DNA of 64,000 nt from Streptomyces sp. G-G2 (GCF_030063135.1 NZ_JASISO010000024.1:28689-92688); one strand, 5' to 3'. Positions 18,151 to 27,345 are shown, numbered from the stretch's first letter. The notes: generated by a model from the sequence alone, not told the origin. Translations and numbers: made by a program.

Positions 18151-19367
18151 CGCCGGGCCTCCTCTCGTACGGGCCCAACCGCTCCGGCGTCGGCACCGGC
18201 GGGCGGGGACAGGGGCAGGGGCAGGTCCGCGGCCACCCGGAAACCGCCCTCGTCGAGGGGGCCCGCGTCCAGGCTGCCGCCCTGCAGGGCGACGCGTTCG
18301 CGCATGCCGATCAGACCGTAGCCGGACCGGGTCCGGCCCGGGCCGTCCGGTGCCGCGCTCTCCGGGTCGGCCACCGTGCCCGCCCCGTCGTCGCGGACTT
18401 CGACGGTGACCCGGCCCGGGTGGTAGGTGAGGTGTACGTACGCCCTGGCCCGGCCCGCGTGCTTGCGGGTGTTGGTGAGCCCCTCCTGGACGAGCCGGAA
18501 CACGGTGAGGCCGACGGTCGGCGGCAGCGGGCTCGGGTCCCCGGTGATGCTCAGCTCGGTCGGCAGCCCGGCCAGCCGGGACTCGGCGACGAGGCCCTCC
18601 AGGTCATCGGCTCCCGGCTGGGGCGCCTCCGGCGCGGCCGGGCGGCCGCGGGGTTCCTCGTCGGCCCGCAGCACGTCGAGGAGCTGGCGCATCTCGCTCA
18701 GGGCGAGCCGCCCGGAGTCCTCCAGGGTGATCAGGGCCTCGCGGGCCGTGTCGGGGGCGTGGGCGAGGTTGGCCCGGGCGCCGCCCGCCATCAGCTGCAT
18801 GACGGTGATGTGGTGGGCCACGATGTCGTGCAGCTCCCGGGCGATGCGCCGCCGTTCGTCCGCGACGGCCCGGGCGGCCAGCAGCTGCCGGTTGGCCTCC
18901 AGGTCCCGCTGCCGGCGGTTGACCGCCAGGCCGGTGACGACGACGAGCAGGGTCGAGGTGCCGTAGGCCGCCAAGGCCCAGCCGAACGACAGCCCACCGC
19001 CCGGCACGACCAGGGTCAGGGTGATGGTCGCGAGGGTCACGGCGACCGTGGCCGCGGGCCGTCCCGCCCGGACGACCGAGTACAGGGCGACCACCAACGT
19101 GGTGTTGAGGCCGGGGGTGACCGGAAGGGCCACGCGCAGGGCCACTTCGAGGACCAGCACCGCCGCGAAGACGGAGAGCGGGTGGGTGCGCCGGGCGAGC
19201 AGCGGCAGCGCCGACACCACCAGGAGCAGTATTCCGCTCGCCATGACGGGCCAGCCCGCGGACTGGCTCGCCAGCGTGTAGGCGATCAGGTCGACCACGG
19301 CCGCGCCGATGGCGACGAGCCCGTCCTGGCGCGTCCACGGCGGTATGCCCGTGTCACCGCCCGTCAT
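18147..19367 (-). CDS. Sensor histidine kinase (HisKA_3)
   Basis: A membrane kinase of 406 residues with about five or six hydrophobic spans in the first 180 residues and little extracellular loop. The dimerisation/phosphoacceptor motif is ERRRIARELHDIVAHH, and the C-terminal HATPase region has EVRDDGAGT and GYGLIGMRERVALQGG. This is the typical partner of NarL-family regulators. The ATG at 19367 is picked because GGAGGAG lies just upstream; the frame extends further up without a start that has a ribosome site. The signal sensed is unknown; few extracellular residues suggests membrane-state or lipophilic cues. Confidence 0.92.
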   Translation of the reverse strand: MTGGDTGIPPWTRQDGLVAIGAAVVDLIAYTLASQSAGWPVMASGILLLVVSALPLLARRTHPLSVFAAVLVLEVALRVALPVTPGLNTTLVVALYSVVRAGRPAATVAVTLATITLTLVVPGGGLSFGWALAAYGTSTLLVVVTGLAVNRRQRDLEANRQLLAARAVADERRRIARELHDIVAHHITVMQLMAGGARANLAHAPDTAREALITLEDSGRLALSEMRQLLDVLRADEEPRGRPAAPEAPQPGADDLEGLVAESRLAGLPTELSITGDPSPLPPTVGLTVFRLVQEGLTNTRKHAGRARAYVHLTYHPGRVTVEVRDDGAGTVADPESAAPDGPGRTRSGYGLIGMRERVALQGGSLDAGPLDEGGFRVAADLPLPLSPPAGADAGAVGPVREEARR

Positions 19368-19653
19368 GGTGCTCCTCCCCCGGGCGGGCGTCCCCTCCGG
19401 CCCGTGCCGGAGCGCGCGGCCGCACCCGGGATCCATTCTTCCACCGGGGTGCGTGCCCGGGCCACGGACCGTGGGCTGATCCGCACCCAGGAGCAGGGTC
19501 CTGGATGCGGGCCGCCGCCGGGCCCGGGTCCCCGTCGGCTTCTCATCCCGCGCCCCGACGAAGGGGCCCGTTCCGCCTGGTGGTCTGGATACAGGCCGGG
19601 GGTCCCCCGGCCAACAGCCCACGCTGGCCCCGTCCACACACCGGAGGAATTTC
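19368..19653. promoter_or_regulatory. Divergent promoter region, two-component system / MMPL exporter
   Basis: About 285 bp separating the kinase start (minus) from the exporter start (plus). Both promoters must lie here, making it the natural place for the response regulator to act. I do not see a convincing inverted repeat. Confidence 0.45.
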
Positions 19654-21900
19654 GTGATCCGCGCCCTGACCGGCTTCTCCACCAGAAATCCATGGAAGGT
19701 GATCGCCGTCTGGGCGTTGCTGGGAATCGCCCTGACGTTCCTGAGCCAGGCCCTCGTCTTCCGGGTCACCGGAACCCAGACGGGCGATTTCCTGCCCGCC
19801 ACCTACGATTCGGCCGCCGCGCTCAAGGTCGCCGAGGAGAAGTTCGGGGTGAAGCCCGACGCGAACGCGCTGACCGTGCTGGTCGGCCGGACCGACGGAG
19901 CCCCCCTGAGCGCCGCGGATGAGAAGCGGATCGGTGCCGAGGCCGCGACACTGGGCCGGCGCGAGGTGGTCATGCCCCCGCCCGAGGAGGACACTCCGGA
20001 TCTCTTCCGCATCAACCATTCTCAGGTTCCCCGGGTCGCCCCGGCCATGATGGCCCCCGACCGGAGTTTCCAGCTGCTCTCCGTGGAAATGACCGGGAAT
20101 TCCATGGACCCCGGACTGCTGGACACATTCCGGGCGTTCCGTGACGAGGCCCGTACCGCGTTCGCCGACGCGGGAATGCGAACCGGATTCACCGGCGGCA
20201 TCGCCTCCCTGACCGATACCAGGGACGCCGAGGAGACCACGCAGAAAGTCGTGGGCGGCCTCACCATGGCCCTGATCGTGCTGCTGAACGTCCTCGTGTT
20301 CCGCAGCGTGCTGGCGGCGATCCTGCCCCTGTTCGCGATCACCTTCATCGGCGGCGCGGCGACCGGGGCCGTGGTCGGCACCGCGATGATCACGGGCGTC
20401 ACGCTCGACGCGTCCACCCCGAGTCTGATCTCGGTGGTGCTGCTGGGGATCGGGATCGACTACTTCCTGTTCCTGCTGTTCCGCTTCCGCGAGGAGCTGC
20501 GGGCCCGTCCCGAGCGCGATGCCCGCGCCGTGGCCGCGGACGTCTCCGGCCGCGTGGGTACGGCGATCACCTCGGCGGCGCTGACCATCGTGGCCGCCTT
20601 CGCCACGCTGGGGGTCGCCTCCTTCGGGCAGTTCCGGGTGCTCGGCCCGGCCATCGCCGTCTCGGTCCTGGTGATGCTGCTCGGCAGCCTGACCCTGATG
20701 CCCGCCATGCTGGCCATGGCCGGACGCAAGATGTTCTGGCCGTCCCGGGCCCTGAAGCGCGAGCCCCGCGAGGGCGCCGCCGGGCGGCTGGGCGCCCTGG
20801 TGGCCAGGCGCCCCGTCGCGATGATCCTCGCCTCGGTGGCCCTGCTCGGCGCGCTCGCGACCGGACTGGCCGGGATATCCATGGACTACGGACAGGGCGG
20901 CGGGGGCGGGAAGACCGCCGCCACCGCGACCGCCGCCGAGATCGGCCGCGCCCTCCCGGCGGACGCCTGGGAACCGACGACCGTGTACGTCACGGCCAGG
21001 GACGGCGGGGCGGTGACCACCGGCGGGCTCGACGGACTGTCCCGGACGCTCGGCGCGGTCCCGGGTGTCGGCCGGATCGGGACGACCGCCCTGAACGAGG
21101 ACCACCGGGCCGCCCGCATCGACCTCTACCTGACCGCCGACCCCGTCAGCAGCCAGGCCCGCGACCTGGTCTCCGGGCCGATCCGCGGCGCGGTCGCCGC
21201 CCACACCCCCGAGGGGCTCCAGGCCCATGTGGGCGGAACCGCGGCGATCTTCGTCGATGTGGCCACCGCCGTCGACCACGACCTGCGGATCGTGTTCCCG
21301 GTCGCGGCCGCGCTGATCGCCCTGATCCTGGTCGCCCTGCTGCGCAGTCTGCTCGCGCCGGTGATCCTGCTCGTCTCCGTCGGCCTCGGGTTCGCGGCCA
21401 CGCTCGGCGCCTCCGCGCTGTTCTTCCAGCACCTGCTGGGCAAGCCGGGCGTCGCCTTCACCCTCCCGCTCGTGCTGTTCCTGTTCGTCGTCGCCCTGGG
21501 CACCGACTACAACATCCTGATCAGCGACCGGATCCGGGAGGAGATGGAGCGTCCCGGCCCGGCCCGGGCGGCCGTGGCCCGCGCCGTACGCACCACCGCG
21601 CCCGCGGTCGCCACGGCGGGGCTGGTCCTTGCGGCCTCCTTCGCCAGCCTCGCGGTCGCCCCGGACCCTGGCTCCCGGCAGGTCGGCTTCGCGACGGCGC
21701 TCGGCATCCTGCTCTCCGCGTCCGTCCTGTCGCTCGTGCTCGTGCCCGCGCTGGCCGCGCTCCTGGGCCGGGCCACCTGGTGGCCCGTACGACCCGGGCG
21801 CGCGAAGCGCCGTACGGGGACACCCGAAGGCCCGTGGGGTGACGAGCCCCGGCAGACACCCGAGCGGCCAGCGCCCGCACCTTCCTTCATCGGTTCGTAG
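19654..21900 (+). CDS. MMPL family RND transporter
   Basis: A 748-residue inner-membrane exporter with the RND duplication: each half has one N-terminal span, an extracytoplasmic domain and five spans. The two signature segments are GIGIDYFLFL in the first half and ALGTDYNILI in the second, carrying the Asp-Tyr pair that relays protons. Relatives export lipids, polyketides or siderophores in actinobacteria. The GTG start at 19654 has GGAGG 7 nt upstream. Divergent from the two-component genes and A-T-R enzyme, so export of that product is a reasonable inference. A strong terminator follows. Confidence 0.93.
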   Translation: MIRALTGFSTRNPWKVIAVWALLGIALTFLSQALVFRVTGTQTGDFLPATYDSAAALKVAEEKFGVKPDANALTVLVGRTDGAPLSAADEKRIGAEAATLGRREVVMPPPEEDTPDLFRINHSQVPRVAPAMMAPDRSFQLLSVEMTGNSMDPGLLDTFRAFRDEARTAFADAGMRTGFTGGIASLTDTRDAEETTQKVVGGLTMALIVLLNVLVFRSVLAAILPLFAITFIGGAATGAVVGTAMITGVTLDASTPSLISVVLLGIGIDYFLFLLFRFREELRARPERDARAVAADVSGRVGTAITSAALTIVAAFATLGVASFGQFRVLGPAIAVSVLVMLLGSLTLMPAMLAMAGRKMFWPSRALKREPREGAAGRLGALVARRPVAMILASVALLGALATGLAGISMDYGQGGGGGKTAATATAAEIGRALPADAWEPTTVYVTARDGGAVTTGGLDGLSRTLGAVPGVGRIGTTALNEDHRAARIDLYLTADPVSSQARDLVSGPIRGAVAAHTPEGLQAHVGGTAAIFVDVATAVDHDLRIVFPVAAALIALILVALLRSLLAPVILLVSVGLGFAATLGASALFFQHLLGKPGVAFTLPLVLFLFVVALGTDYNILISDRIREEMERPGPARAAVARAVRTTAPAVATAGLVLAASFASLAVAPDPGSRQVGFATALGILLSASVLSLVLVPALAALLGRATWWPVRPGRAKRRTGTPEGPWGDEPRQTPERPAPAPSFIGS

Positions 21901-21902
21901 GG

Positions 21903-21940
21903 AGCACCGACCCGGCCCCCGGGCCGGGTCGGTGCTTTTC
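21903..21940 (+). terminator. Rho-independent terminator after MMPL gene
   Basis: Perfect 15-bp arms (21903-21917 with 21922-21936), a four-base loop and then TTTT. It begins 3 bp after the MMPL stop codon. Confidence 0.93.
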
Positions 21941-22039
21941 CGGGCTGCCGGAGGCCGGCTTCGACCAGTATGGGCAGCGAGCGGATCAAGGCTCCCTGAG
22001 GTCCGCGAAGGTCCCTCGGGACCGTCCCGCGTCCGATGG

Positions 22040-22226
22040 TAAAATGGCGTGGTTACTTGCGGCGCTCGGCACATCGGCCGGCGCCGACGCACGACGAAGC
22101 CGGGGCCCGTACCGCTGGGTACGGGCCCCCGTTTTCGTTCCGGCTCGTTCTCGCGACATGCCCGGCCGCCACTCTCCGGCCCGGGACTCCTCGACGACGT
22201 GCTCCGTATCGAGGAAGGTTCTCCGT
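22040..22226 (+). promoter_or_regulatory. Promoter and structured 5' leader of the DEAD-box helicase gene
   Basis: A TAAAAT hexamer at 22040-22045 reads as a -10 box, giving a leader of roughly 175 nt. Within it, perfect 12-bp arms GGGGCCCGTACC (22102-22113) and GGTACGGGCCCC (22118-22129) are followed by CGTTTT, the form of an intrinsic terminator upstream of the coding start. A second GC-rich stem lies at about 22068-22090. This suggests premature termination that is relieved under some condition. Confidence 0.65.
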
Positions 22227-23735
22227 TTGAATCCGTCAGCTCGTGGCCGCTTCGGCGTCCAGCCCGGCAGGCCCCCCAAGACCGCGAAGTCCCCCAAGAA
22301 GTCCGGGCGCCCCCTCGCGCTGCAGGGCGAGTTCGCGATGCCGCCGACGATCGCCCCGGCGCTGCCCGCGGTGGACTCGTTCGCCGAGCTGGGGCTGCCG
22401 GAGGAGCTGATGAAGACGATGGCGGCCCAGGAAGTGCGCGAGCCCTTCCCGATCCAGGCCGCCACCCTGCCCAACGCCCTCGCGGGACGGGACATCCTCG
22501 GCCGCGGGCGGACCGGCTCCGGCAAGACCCTCGCCTTCGGCCTCGCGATGATCGCGCGTACGGCCGGCCGCCGCGCCGAACCGAAGCGCCCGCACGCGCT
22601 GGTCCTCGTACCGACCCGCGAACTCGCCCAGCAGGTGACCGAGGCGCTGACCCCGTACGCCCACGCCATGGGGCTGCGCATGGCCACCGTGGTCGGCGGA
22701 CTGTCCATCGGCCGCCAGGTGGGCGCGCTGAAGACCGGCGCCGAGATCGTCGTGGCCACCCCGGGACGGCTCAGCGACCTGATCGGGCGGCGCGACTGCC
22801 ACCTGGAGCGGGTGCGGATCACCGTGCTCGACGAGGCCGACCAGATGACCGACATGGGCTTCATGCCGCAGGTCACCGAGATCCTCGACCAGGTGCACCA
22901 CGACGGCCAGAAGATGCTGTTCTCGGCCACCCTCGACCGCAATGTCGACCAGCTGGTCCACAGGTACCTCAAGGACCCGGTGGTCCACTCGGTGGACGCG
23001 TCCGTGGGCACGGTGACCACGATGGAGCACCACGTGCTCCACATCCACGCCGCCGACAAGTACGAGACCGCCACCGAGATCGCGGCCCGTGAGGGCCGGG
23101 TGCTGATGTTCCTGGACACCAAGCACGGCGTCGACCAGTTCACCCGGCACCTGCGCGCCAACGGCGTACGGGCCGAGGGGCTGCACAGCGGCAAGTCGCA
23201 GCCGCAGCGCACCCGTACCCTCGCGCAGTTCAAGACGGGGGCGGTGACCGTACTGGTCGCCACCAACGTGGCCGCGCGCGGTCTGCACATCGACGACCTC
23301 GACCTCGTCGTCAATGTGGACCCGCCCGCCGACCACAAGGACTACCTGCACCGCGGCGGCCGCACGGCGCGTGCCGGCGAGTCCGGCCGGGTCGTCACGC
23401 TGGTCACCCCGAACCAGCGTCGTGACATGACGCGGCTGCTGGCCGACGCGAAGATCCGTCCCGTGATCACCCAGGTGCGGTCGGGCGATGCGCTGCTCAG
23501 CAAGATCACCGGGGCCAAGAAGCCGTCCGGGGTCCCGCTGGCCGGTGCCGGGGTCACGCCCGACGGCGGCAAGGACGGGAAGGGCGCCAAGGGCAACAGC
23601 ACCCTCGCCTTCCGCGGCATGGGCACGCGCCCGGGCCGGCCGGGCGGCGGAAAGCCCAAGGAGTCCCGCAAGACCACCGAGGCCCGGCAGGCCGCCGAGG
23701 CCCGCGCGGCCGCGCGGGTGCGCCGCGGGGTCTGA
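22227..23735 (+). CDS. DEAD-box ATP-dependent RNA helicase
   Basis: A two-domain helicase of about 502 residues that unwinds RNA duplexes. Motifs in order: Q-motif PFPIQAATLP, I GRTGSGKT, Ia PTRELAQQ, II DEAD (VLDEADQMTDMGF), III SAT (LFSATLD), IV/V VATNVAARGLHI and VI HRGGRTARAG. The C-terminal tail is Gly/Lys/Arg-rich, as in RhlE-type helicases, and probably binds RNA non-specifically. The TTG at 22227 (TTG AAT CCG) is proposed as start, with AGGAAGG 8 nt upstream; upstream in-frame codons fall in the leader hairpin. The leader suggests regulation by attenuation. Confidence 0.92.
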   Translation: MNPSARGRFGVQPGRPPKTAKSPKKSGRPLALQGEFAMPPTIAPALPAVDSFAELGLPEELMKTMAAQEVREPFPIQAATLPNALAGRDILGRGRTGSGKTLAFGLAMIARTAGRRAEPKRPHALVLVPTRELAQQVTEALTPYAHAMGLRMATVVGGLSIGRQVGALKTGAEIVVATPGRLSDLIGRRDCHLERVRITVLDEADQMTDMGFMPQVTEILDQVHHDGQKMLFSATLDRNVDQLVHRYLKDPVVHSVDASVGTVTTMEHHVLHIHAADKYETATEIAAREGRVLMFLDTKHGVDQFTRHLRANGVRAEGLHSGKSQPQRTRTLAQFKTGAVTVLVATNVAARGLHIDDLDLVVNVDPPADHKDYLHRGGRTARAGESGRVVTLVTPNQRRDMTRLLADAKIRPVITQVRSGDALLSKITGAKKPSGVPLAGAGVTPDGGKDGKGAKGNSTLAFRGMGTRPGRPGGGKPKESRKTTEARQAAEARAAARVRRGV

Positions 23736-23784
23736 ACCGCCGTGCGGTGAAGGGTGGGGCCGGGGCCGAGAGGCCGGGAGCCGG

Positions 23785-23817
23785 GAGGCCGGGTGCGCGC
23801 AACGCGTACCCGGCCTC
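23785..23817. terminator. Hairpin between convergent helicase and methyltransferase genes
   Basis: Ten-bp arms GAGGCCGGGT (23785-23794) and ACCCGGCCTC (23808-23817), with a small CGCG/CGCG stem inside. It lies between two convergent stops and can serve both. Confidence 0.75.
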
Positions 23818-23843
23818 ACCTCTTACGCCGGTGCGTACGTCGC

Positions 23844-24782
23844 TCAGCCGCGGCGCTTGGCGATGATCGCCCGGGTCACGATCGGCGGCAGCAGGTCCTT
23901 CGCGAGGCGGCGCACGCTCTTGGAGCGCGGCCCGGGCCCCGAGCGCTGGGCCTGGGACGGGACCGCGGTGAGCACGGGCACCTTGGGTGCGCGCAGCGGA
24001 CGCGGCGGGGCCGGGGCGAGCGCCTTCTCCCCGCCGATCCGCACGACCGGCTGGCCCGCGATCTCATCGGTGCCGTGCCACAGGTCCGCGCGGCCCTCCA
24101 GCCAGACGCGCAGGGCCTCGCGCAGCGGCTCAGGGTCGCCCCAGGTCGCGTAGAGCTTCGTGCCGGACACGCAGACCACCTGGAGGCCCGAGGTGGCGAC
24201 CGCGCCCCAGACCGCGGCGGCGACCCCCGGGCAGTGCTCGGAGCGGTAGTCGTCGAAGACCACGACCGCGCCGGGGACGGACAGGGTGCGGGACGCCTCT
24301 ATGTCCCCCCGCACGTGCTCGTAGAGGTGCGAGGCGTCCACGTGTATGAAGCGGCAACTGGCCTCGCGGACCTGGTCGCCCACGACGGACGTCGGGGCCT
24401 GGATGACGGTGGGCAACGACGGGTGGAACGCGAGGTAGTTGGTCTCGAACGCCTGGCGGGTCAGCGTCGCGTACGAGGACTGCGTCTCGGCGGAGTTGGA
24501 GGCGTCCTCGGCGGGCGAGCCGAAGAGGTCGCAGACGGTGAACTCCTCGCCGTCGCGCAGGTATCCACCCATGAATATCGCGCTCTTGCCCATGTACGCG
24601 CCCAGCTCCAGCAGATCGCCGAGCTGTTCGCCGTCACCGGAGTTCTGGTGGCTCAGGAACCAGTCGAACAGCAGCTGGTCGACGTTCCAGAACCATCCCT
24701 TCACGTCCTTGAACCCCGCGGGAACCGGCGCTGTGGACGGCTCGGCGGGATCGATGACGGGGAGACGCGCGGCTTGCGACAT
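23844..24782 (-). CDS. Class I SAM-dependent methyltransferase (Methyltransf_24 type)
   Basis: A protein of 312 residues. The SAM-binding region is LLELGAYMGKSAIFMGGYL, then VCDLFGS, FIHVDASHLYEHVRGDIE and GAVVVFDDY, the pattern of methyltransferases found beside cell-surface glycan and natural-product genes. The basic C-terminal tail (SKSVRRLAKDLLPPIVTRAIIAKRRG) resembles sugar-modifying relatives. The ATG at 24782 is chosen with GGAGG upstream; an in-frame start 45 bp earlier lacks support. Substrate unknown. It is monocistronic. Confidence 0.8.
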   Translation of the reverse strand: MSQAARLPVIDPAEPSTAPVPAGFKDVKGWFWNVDQLLFDWFLSHQNSGDGEQLGDLLELGAYMGKSAIFMGGYLRDGEEFTVCDLFGSPAEDASNSAETQSSYATLTRQAFETNYLAFHPSLPTVIQAPTSVVGDQVREASCRFIHVDASHLYEHVRGDIEASRTLSVPGAVVVFDDYRSEHCPGVAAAVWGAVATSGLQVVCVSGTKLYATWGDPEPLREALRVWLEGRADLWHGTDEIAGQPVVRIGGEKALAPAPPRPLRAPKVPVLTAVPSQAQRSGPGPRSKSVRRLAKDLLPPIVTRAIIAKRRG

Positions 24783-25151
24783 GGAGAGTCGTCCTCCGGG
24801 GATTTGGCACGGGATCAGCACTGACACCTGGCCGGGTAGCCAGACCTTAAACCACCGAACCGGTGTGTGACGAGGCCGTGGAAGGGCCCGGCGGACAACG
24901 GGGCGCAGAAAGAGCGCGTCCCTCGCGCCATCTCGGCCGCGCTGCGATGATCGGACAGGGTGACCACAGGCACGTCAACGGAAAGAGTGCGACGCGTAAA
25001 CGGCCGGTGCGGGGGCCAGGGCCGGACGCGCGGACCGACGCGCCGGTGATCCACGGGTTCTCGGCGCGCGCGTGCGCCGAGGCCGCCGCGCCGGACACGC
25101 GCGCGCACCGCGCACCGCTCGATCCACCGGACCCCCGCACTGGCGGGGCAG
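24783..25151. other. Intergenic region upstream of the methyltransferase gene
   Basis: About 370 bp. A short AT-containing stretch near 24840-24850 could hold the methyltransferase promoter. No protein-like frame or RNA gene is visible. Confidence 0.5.
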
Positions 25152-25175
25152 GCCCCGGCCGGCCCGAGCCGGGGC
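25152..25175 (-). terminator. Hairpin at the stop of the GNAT gene
   Basis: Arms GCCCCGGC (25152-25159) and GCCGGGGC (25168-25175). It abuts the TAG stop of the downstream-ending acetyltransferase gene on the minus strand. Confidence 0.5.
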
Positions 25176-25831
25176 TACTGAGCGGGTACCGGGGCCGCGA
25201 CCAGCAGGGCTTCGGAGCCCACCGGGCGGAAGCCGGCCGCCTGGAAGGCGCGGATGCTGCGGGCGTTTCCGGCGGCCTGCTGGGACCAGAGCGGGGCGCC
25301 GTCGGGGACCAGGTGCCGGGCCGCGGTGGCCAGGGCGCGGCCGAGGCCCCGGTGGCGAGCGGGTTCGTCCACCTCGATCGCGGTCTCCCAGCGGCCCGCG
25401 ATCCCGCGGCCGAGCACGACGACGCCGCCGTCCGCGGCCCAGACGCGTACGTCGTCCCGCCGGGCCCGGGCCCGGACCACCCGGGGATGGTCCCGGTCGG
25501 CGAGTGCACGCAGCCGGAAGGGCGGCTCCCCCGCCAGCGGGTCGGCGACGGTCATCAGGTCGATCGTGTCGTGGCGCCGGCCGGTGCGGTCCAGGAAGGC
25601 GGACAGGAAGCGCGGGTTCATGGTGGCGGCCAGGCCGTCGCAGTCCAGGGCGGCGAGGGTGGACCGTACCCACGCGGGATCCTCGTCGGTGAAGACCACG
25701 GAGTGCGCGGTGAACGCGATCACCCCGGCGTCCCGGTGCCGTTCCTGCGGTACGACGGTGGTGCCGCCGTCCGGCGGCGGAAACGCCCCGCGCGCCGCCG
25801 CGTCCAGAATCTCCCCGAGGGTCCGCCCCAT
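25175..25831 (-). CDS. GNAT family N-acetyltransferase (FR47-like)
   Basis: 218 residues. The N-terminal half is a divergent GNAT-like lobe. The C-terminal half carries the acetyl-CoA site HRGLGRALATAARHL followed by AAGNARSIRAFQAAGF, the motif A/B arrangement of the family. Start ATG at 25831 (MGRTLGEIL) with a G-rich site upstream. The next gene upstream (NUDIX) is 94 bp away on the same strand, so they may be co-transcribed. Substrate not predictable. Confidence 0.82.
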   Translation of the reverse strand: MGRTLGEILDAAARGAFPPPDGGTTVVPQERHRDAGVIAFTAHSVVFTDEDPAWVRSTLAALDCDGLAATMNPRFLSAFLDRTGRRHDTIDLMTVADPLAGEPPFRLRALADRDHPRVVRARARRDDVRVWAADGGVVVLGRGIAGRWETAIEVDEPARHRGLGRALATAARHLVPDGAPLWSQQAAGNARSIRAFQAAGFRPVGSEALLVAAPVPAQ

Positions 25832-25925
25832 GCCCCGTCCCCGTCCCCGTCCCGCCGGGCCACCCCTTGTGCGTGGCCACCGGAAGTGTCGCAGCCCCGG
25901 CGGAACCGGTTCACCCGCTCCCCGC

Positions 25926-27056
25926 TCACCAGGTCACGCCCTCCGCGGGGAGTTCCGTGACCGGGCGGCGCGGGGCCGGAGGGAGGCCGAGGCGGGCGCG
26001 GGCCGTGTGGACGGCGGCCAGTTGGTCCTCGGCGGCCGGACCCCAGTCACTGAGGTCCCGGACCTGCTCGGGGGTGGCCAGCACACGGGCGTACCCCGGT
26101 TCGGCGCACCCCGGACCGGCCGCGCCCGCCGGGCCGAGCGCGCGCAGCCGGGCCGCGGAGCGGATCCGTACGCCCTCCGCCTCCCGGAGGTGGCCCAGCG
26201 GCCGGGACTCGGAGATCAACGGTCCTGGGGCGGGCTCCGGGAGCCGCACGGCTCCCGTGTCACGGGCGATCAGCACCAGCACCCGCCCGTCGGGGGCGAA
26301 CAGCCAGGCCGCCCGGTCGTGGACCGGCAGCGACTCCGGGGCCGGACCACCGTGCCAGGTGCCGCGCTGCGGGGCGCGCGGGGTGCGCAGGACACCGAGC
26401 CGGTCGAGCGCTCCCGGCGCGGTCGGGCGGCCGTCCTCCAGCAACGCCGGTCCGCCCCCGTCGATCCGGGCCCGCAGGGCGCAGAGGGCGCGGCGGGCGT
26501 CTCCGGGGTGCATCAGGCAGGGCAGATCGGCCGGTTCGGCGAACTGGACGCCGGTGATCTCCTGGCCGGGCAGCCGGATCGCGGCGATCCGCTCCCCGCT
26601 CCAGGTCCCGCCGTCGAAGACGTGCAGGATCTCGCCGGGGAAGCGCATCTCCGGTTCGTAGCCCGGTGCGTCGGCCGGGATCCAGTCCACGGCGAGCCCG
26701 CGCGGGTAGTGGCCCCGGATGCCGAGTTCCTCGTACACCTCGCGGGCCGCCGCGGCCGACGGCGCCTCCCCCGCGTCCACCGCGCCGCCGGGCAACAGCC
26801 GGTCGGGCCGGTAGTCCACGGTCTGGACGAGGACCCGGCCGTCGGCGTCGGTGATCAGGACGCAGGCCGCGCTCCAGAGCGTGGCCCGCGAGGCGCCGTA
26901 CTCGGCGGGCGTCATCCACGTGCCGGCCGCCGCCACGGGCCGTTCCTCCGGGGCCGCGGGGCCCGCGGTCCCCGCGAGATCCGCCTGAACCGGCCGGTCC
27001 GCCTGGTCCGCGTGGCCCGGCTGGCCCGTGTGGTCCGTGTCGGTCAGCTGCGGCAT
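25926..27056 (-). CDS. NUDIX hydrolase with a second degenerate NUDIX-like half
   Basis: A protein of about 376 residues. The N-terminal half (about 50-200) has a complete NUDIX box, GGAVDAGEAPSAAAAREVYEELGI split as Gly-x5-Glu-x7-Arg-Glu-x2-Glu-Glu-x-Gly. The C-terminal half starts a similar fold (RAAWLFAPDGRVLVLIARDTGAVRLPEPA), but the catalytic Glu-Glu segment is lost. Catalysis on nucleoside-diphosphate-linked substrates is expected only from the first half. ATG at 27056 is chosen because GGAG lies 5 nt upstream; a GTG at 27071 is less supported. The first 45 residues are His/Asp/Gln-rich and probably disordered. Confidence 0.8.
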   Translation of the reverse strand: MPQLTDTDHTGQPGHADQADRPVQADLAGTAGPAAPEERPVAAAGTWMTPAEYGASRATLWSAACVLITDADGRVLVQTVDYRPDRLLPGGAVDAGEAPSAAAAREVYEELGIRGHYPRGLAVDWIPADAPGYEPEMRFPGEILHVFDGGTWSGERIAAIRLPGQEITGVQFAEPADLPCLMHPGDARRALCALRARIDGGGPALLEDGRPTAPGALDRLGVLRTPRAPQRGTWHGGPAPESLPVHDRAAWLFAPDGRVLVLIARDTGAVRLPEPAPGPLISESRPLGHLREAEGVRIRSAARLRALGPAGAAGPGCAEPGYARVLATPEQVRDLSDWGPAAEDQLAAVHTARARLGLPPAPRRPVTELPAEGVTW

Positions 27057-27345
27057 CGGTACTCCGTTCACCGTGGGTGGGAGGGGACCGGGGCGGCGTG
27101 GTCGCGCCGGACCCGGCGCCTGTGCAACAGCGACCGTGGTCCGCGGGTTACGGCGATCCCCGCACGGCCATCCGACCTGGGCTTTTTACCTCCCCTAGGG
27201 CTGTTTATTACCTGGTTATGTCCTGCTTGCTAGTTTTGGGGGCACGGGCTGGCGGTGTGAAAGCCGCCGGTCCGTCCAGTTTCACGACGTCCCGGCCGGA
27301 GCCCCACCATCCGCCCCGCCGGAGCACCACCCCAGGGGGAGAACC
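27057..27345. promoter_or_regulatory. Divergent promoter region with an AT-rich island
   Basis: About 290 bp between the NUDIX gene (minus) and the acyltransferase-like gene (plus). The segment 27180-27240 is unusually AT-rich for this genome, and candidate -10-like stretches occur on both strands (for example TTATGT on plus and TAATAA on minus). The assignment is approximate. Confidence 0.4.

Noticed and set aside
24863..25960. 365-codon plus-strand frame
   Set aside because: It lies opposite the GNAT gene and its composition mirrors that gene; no family signature.
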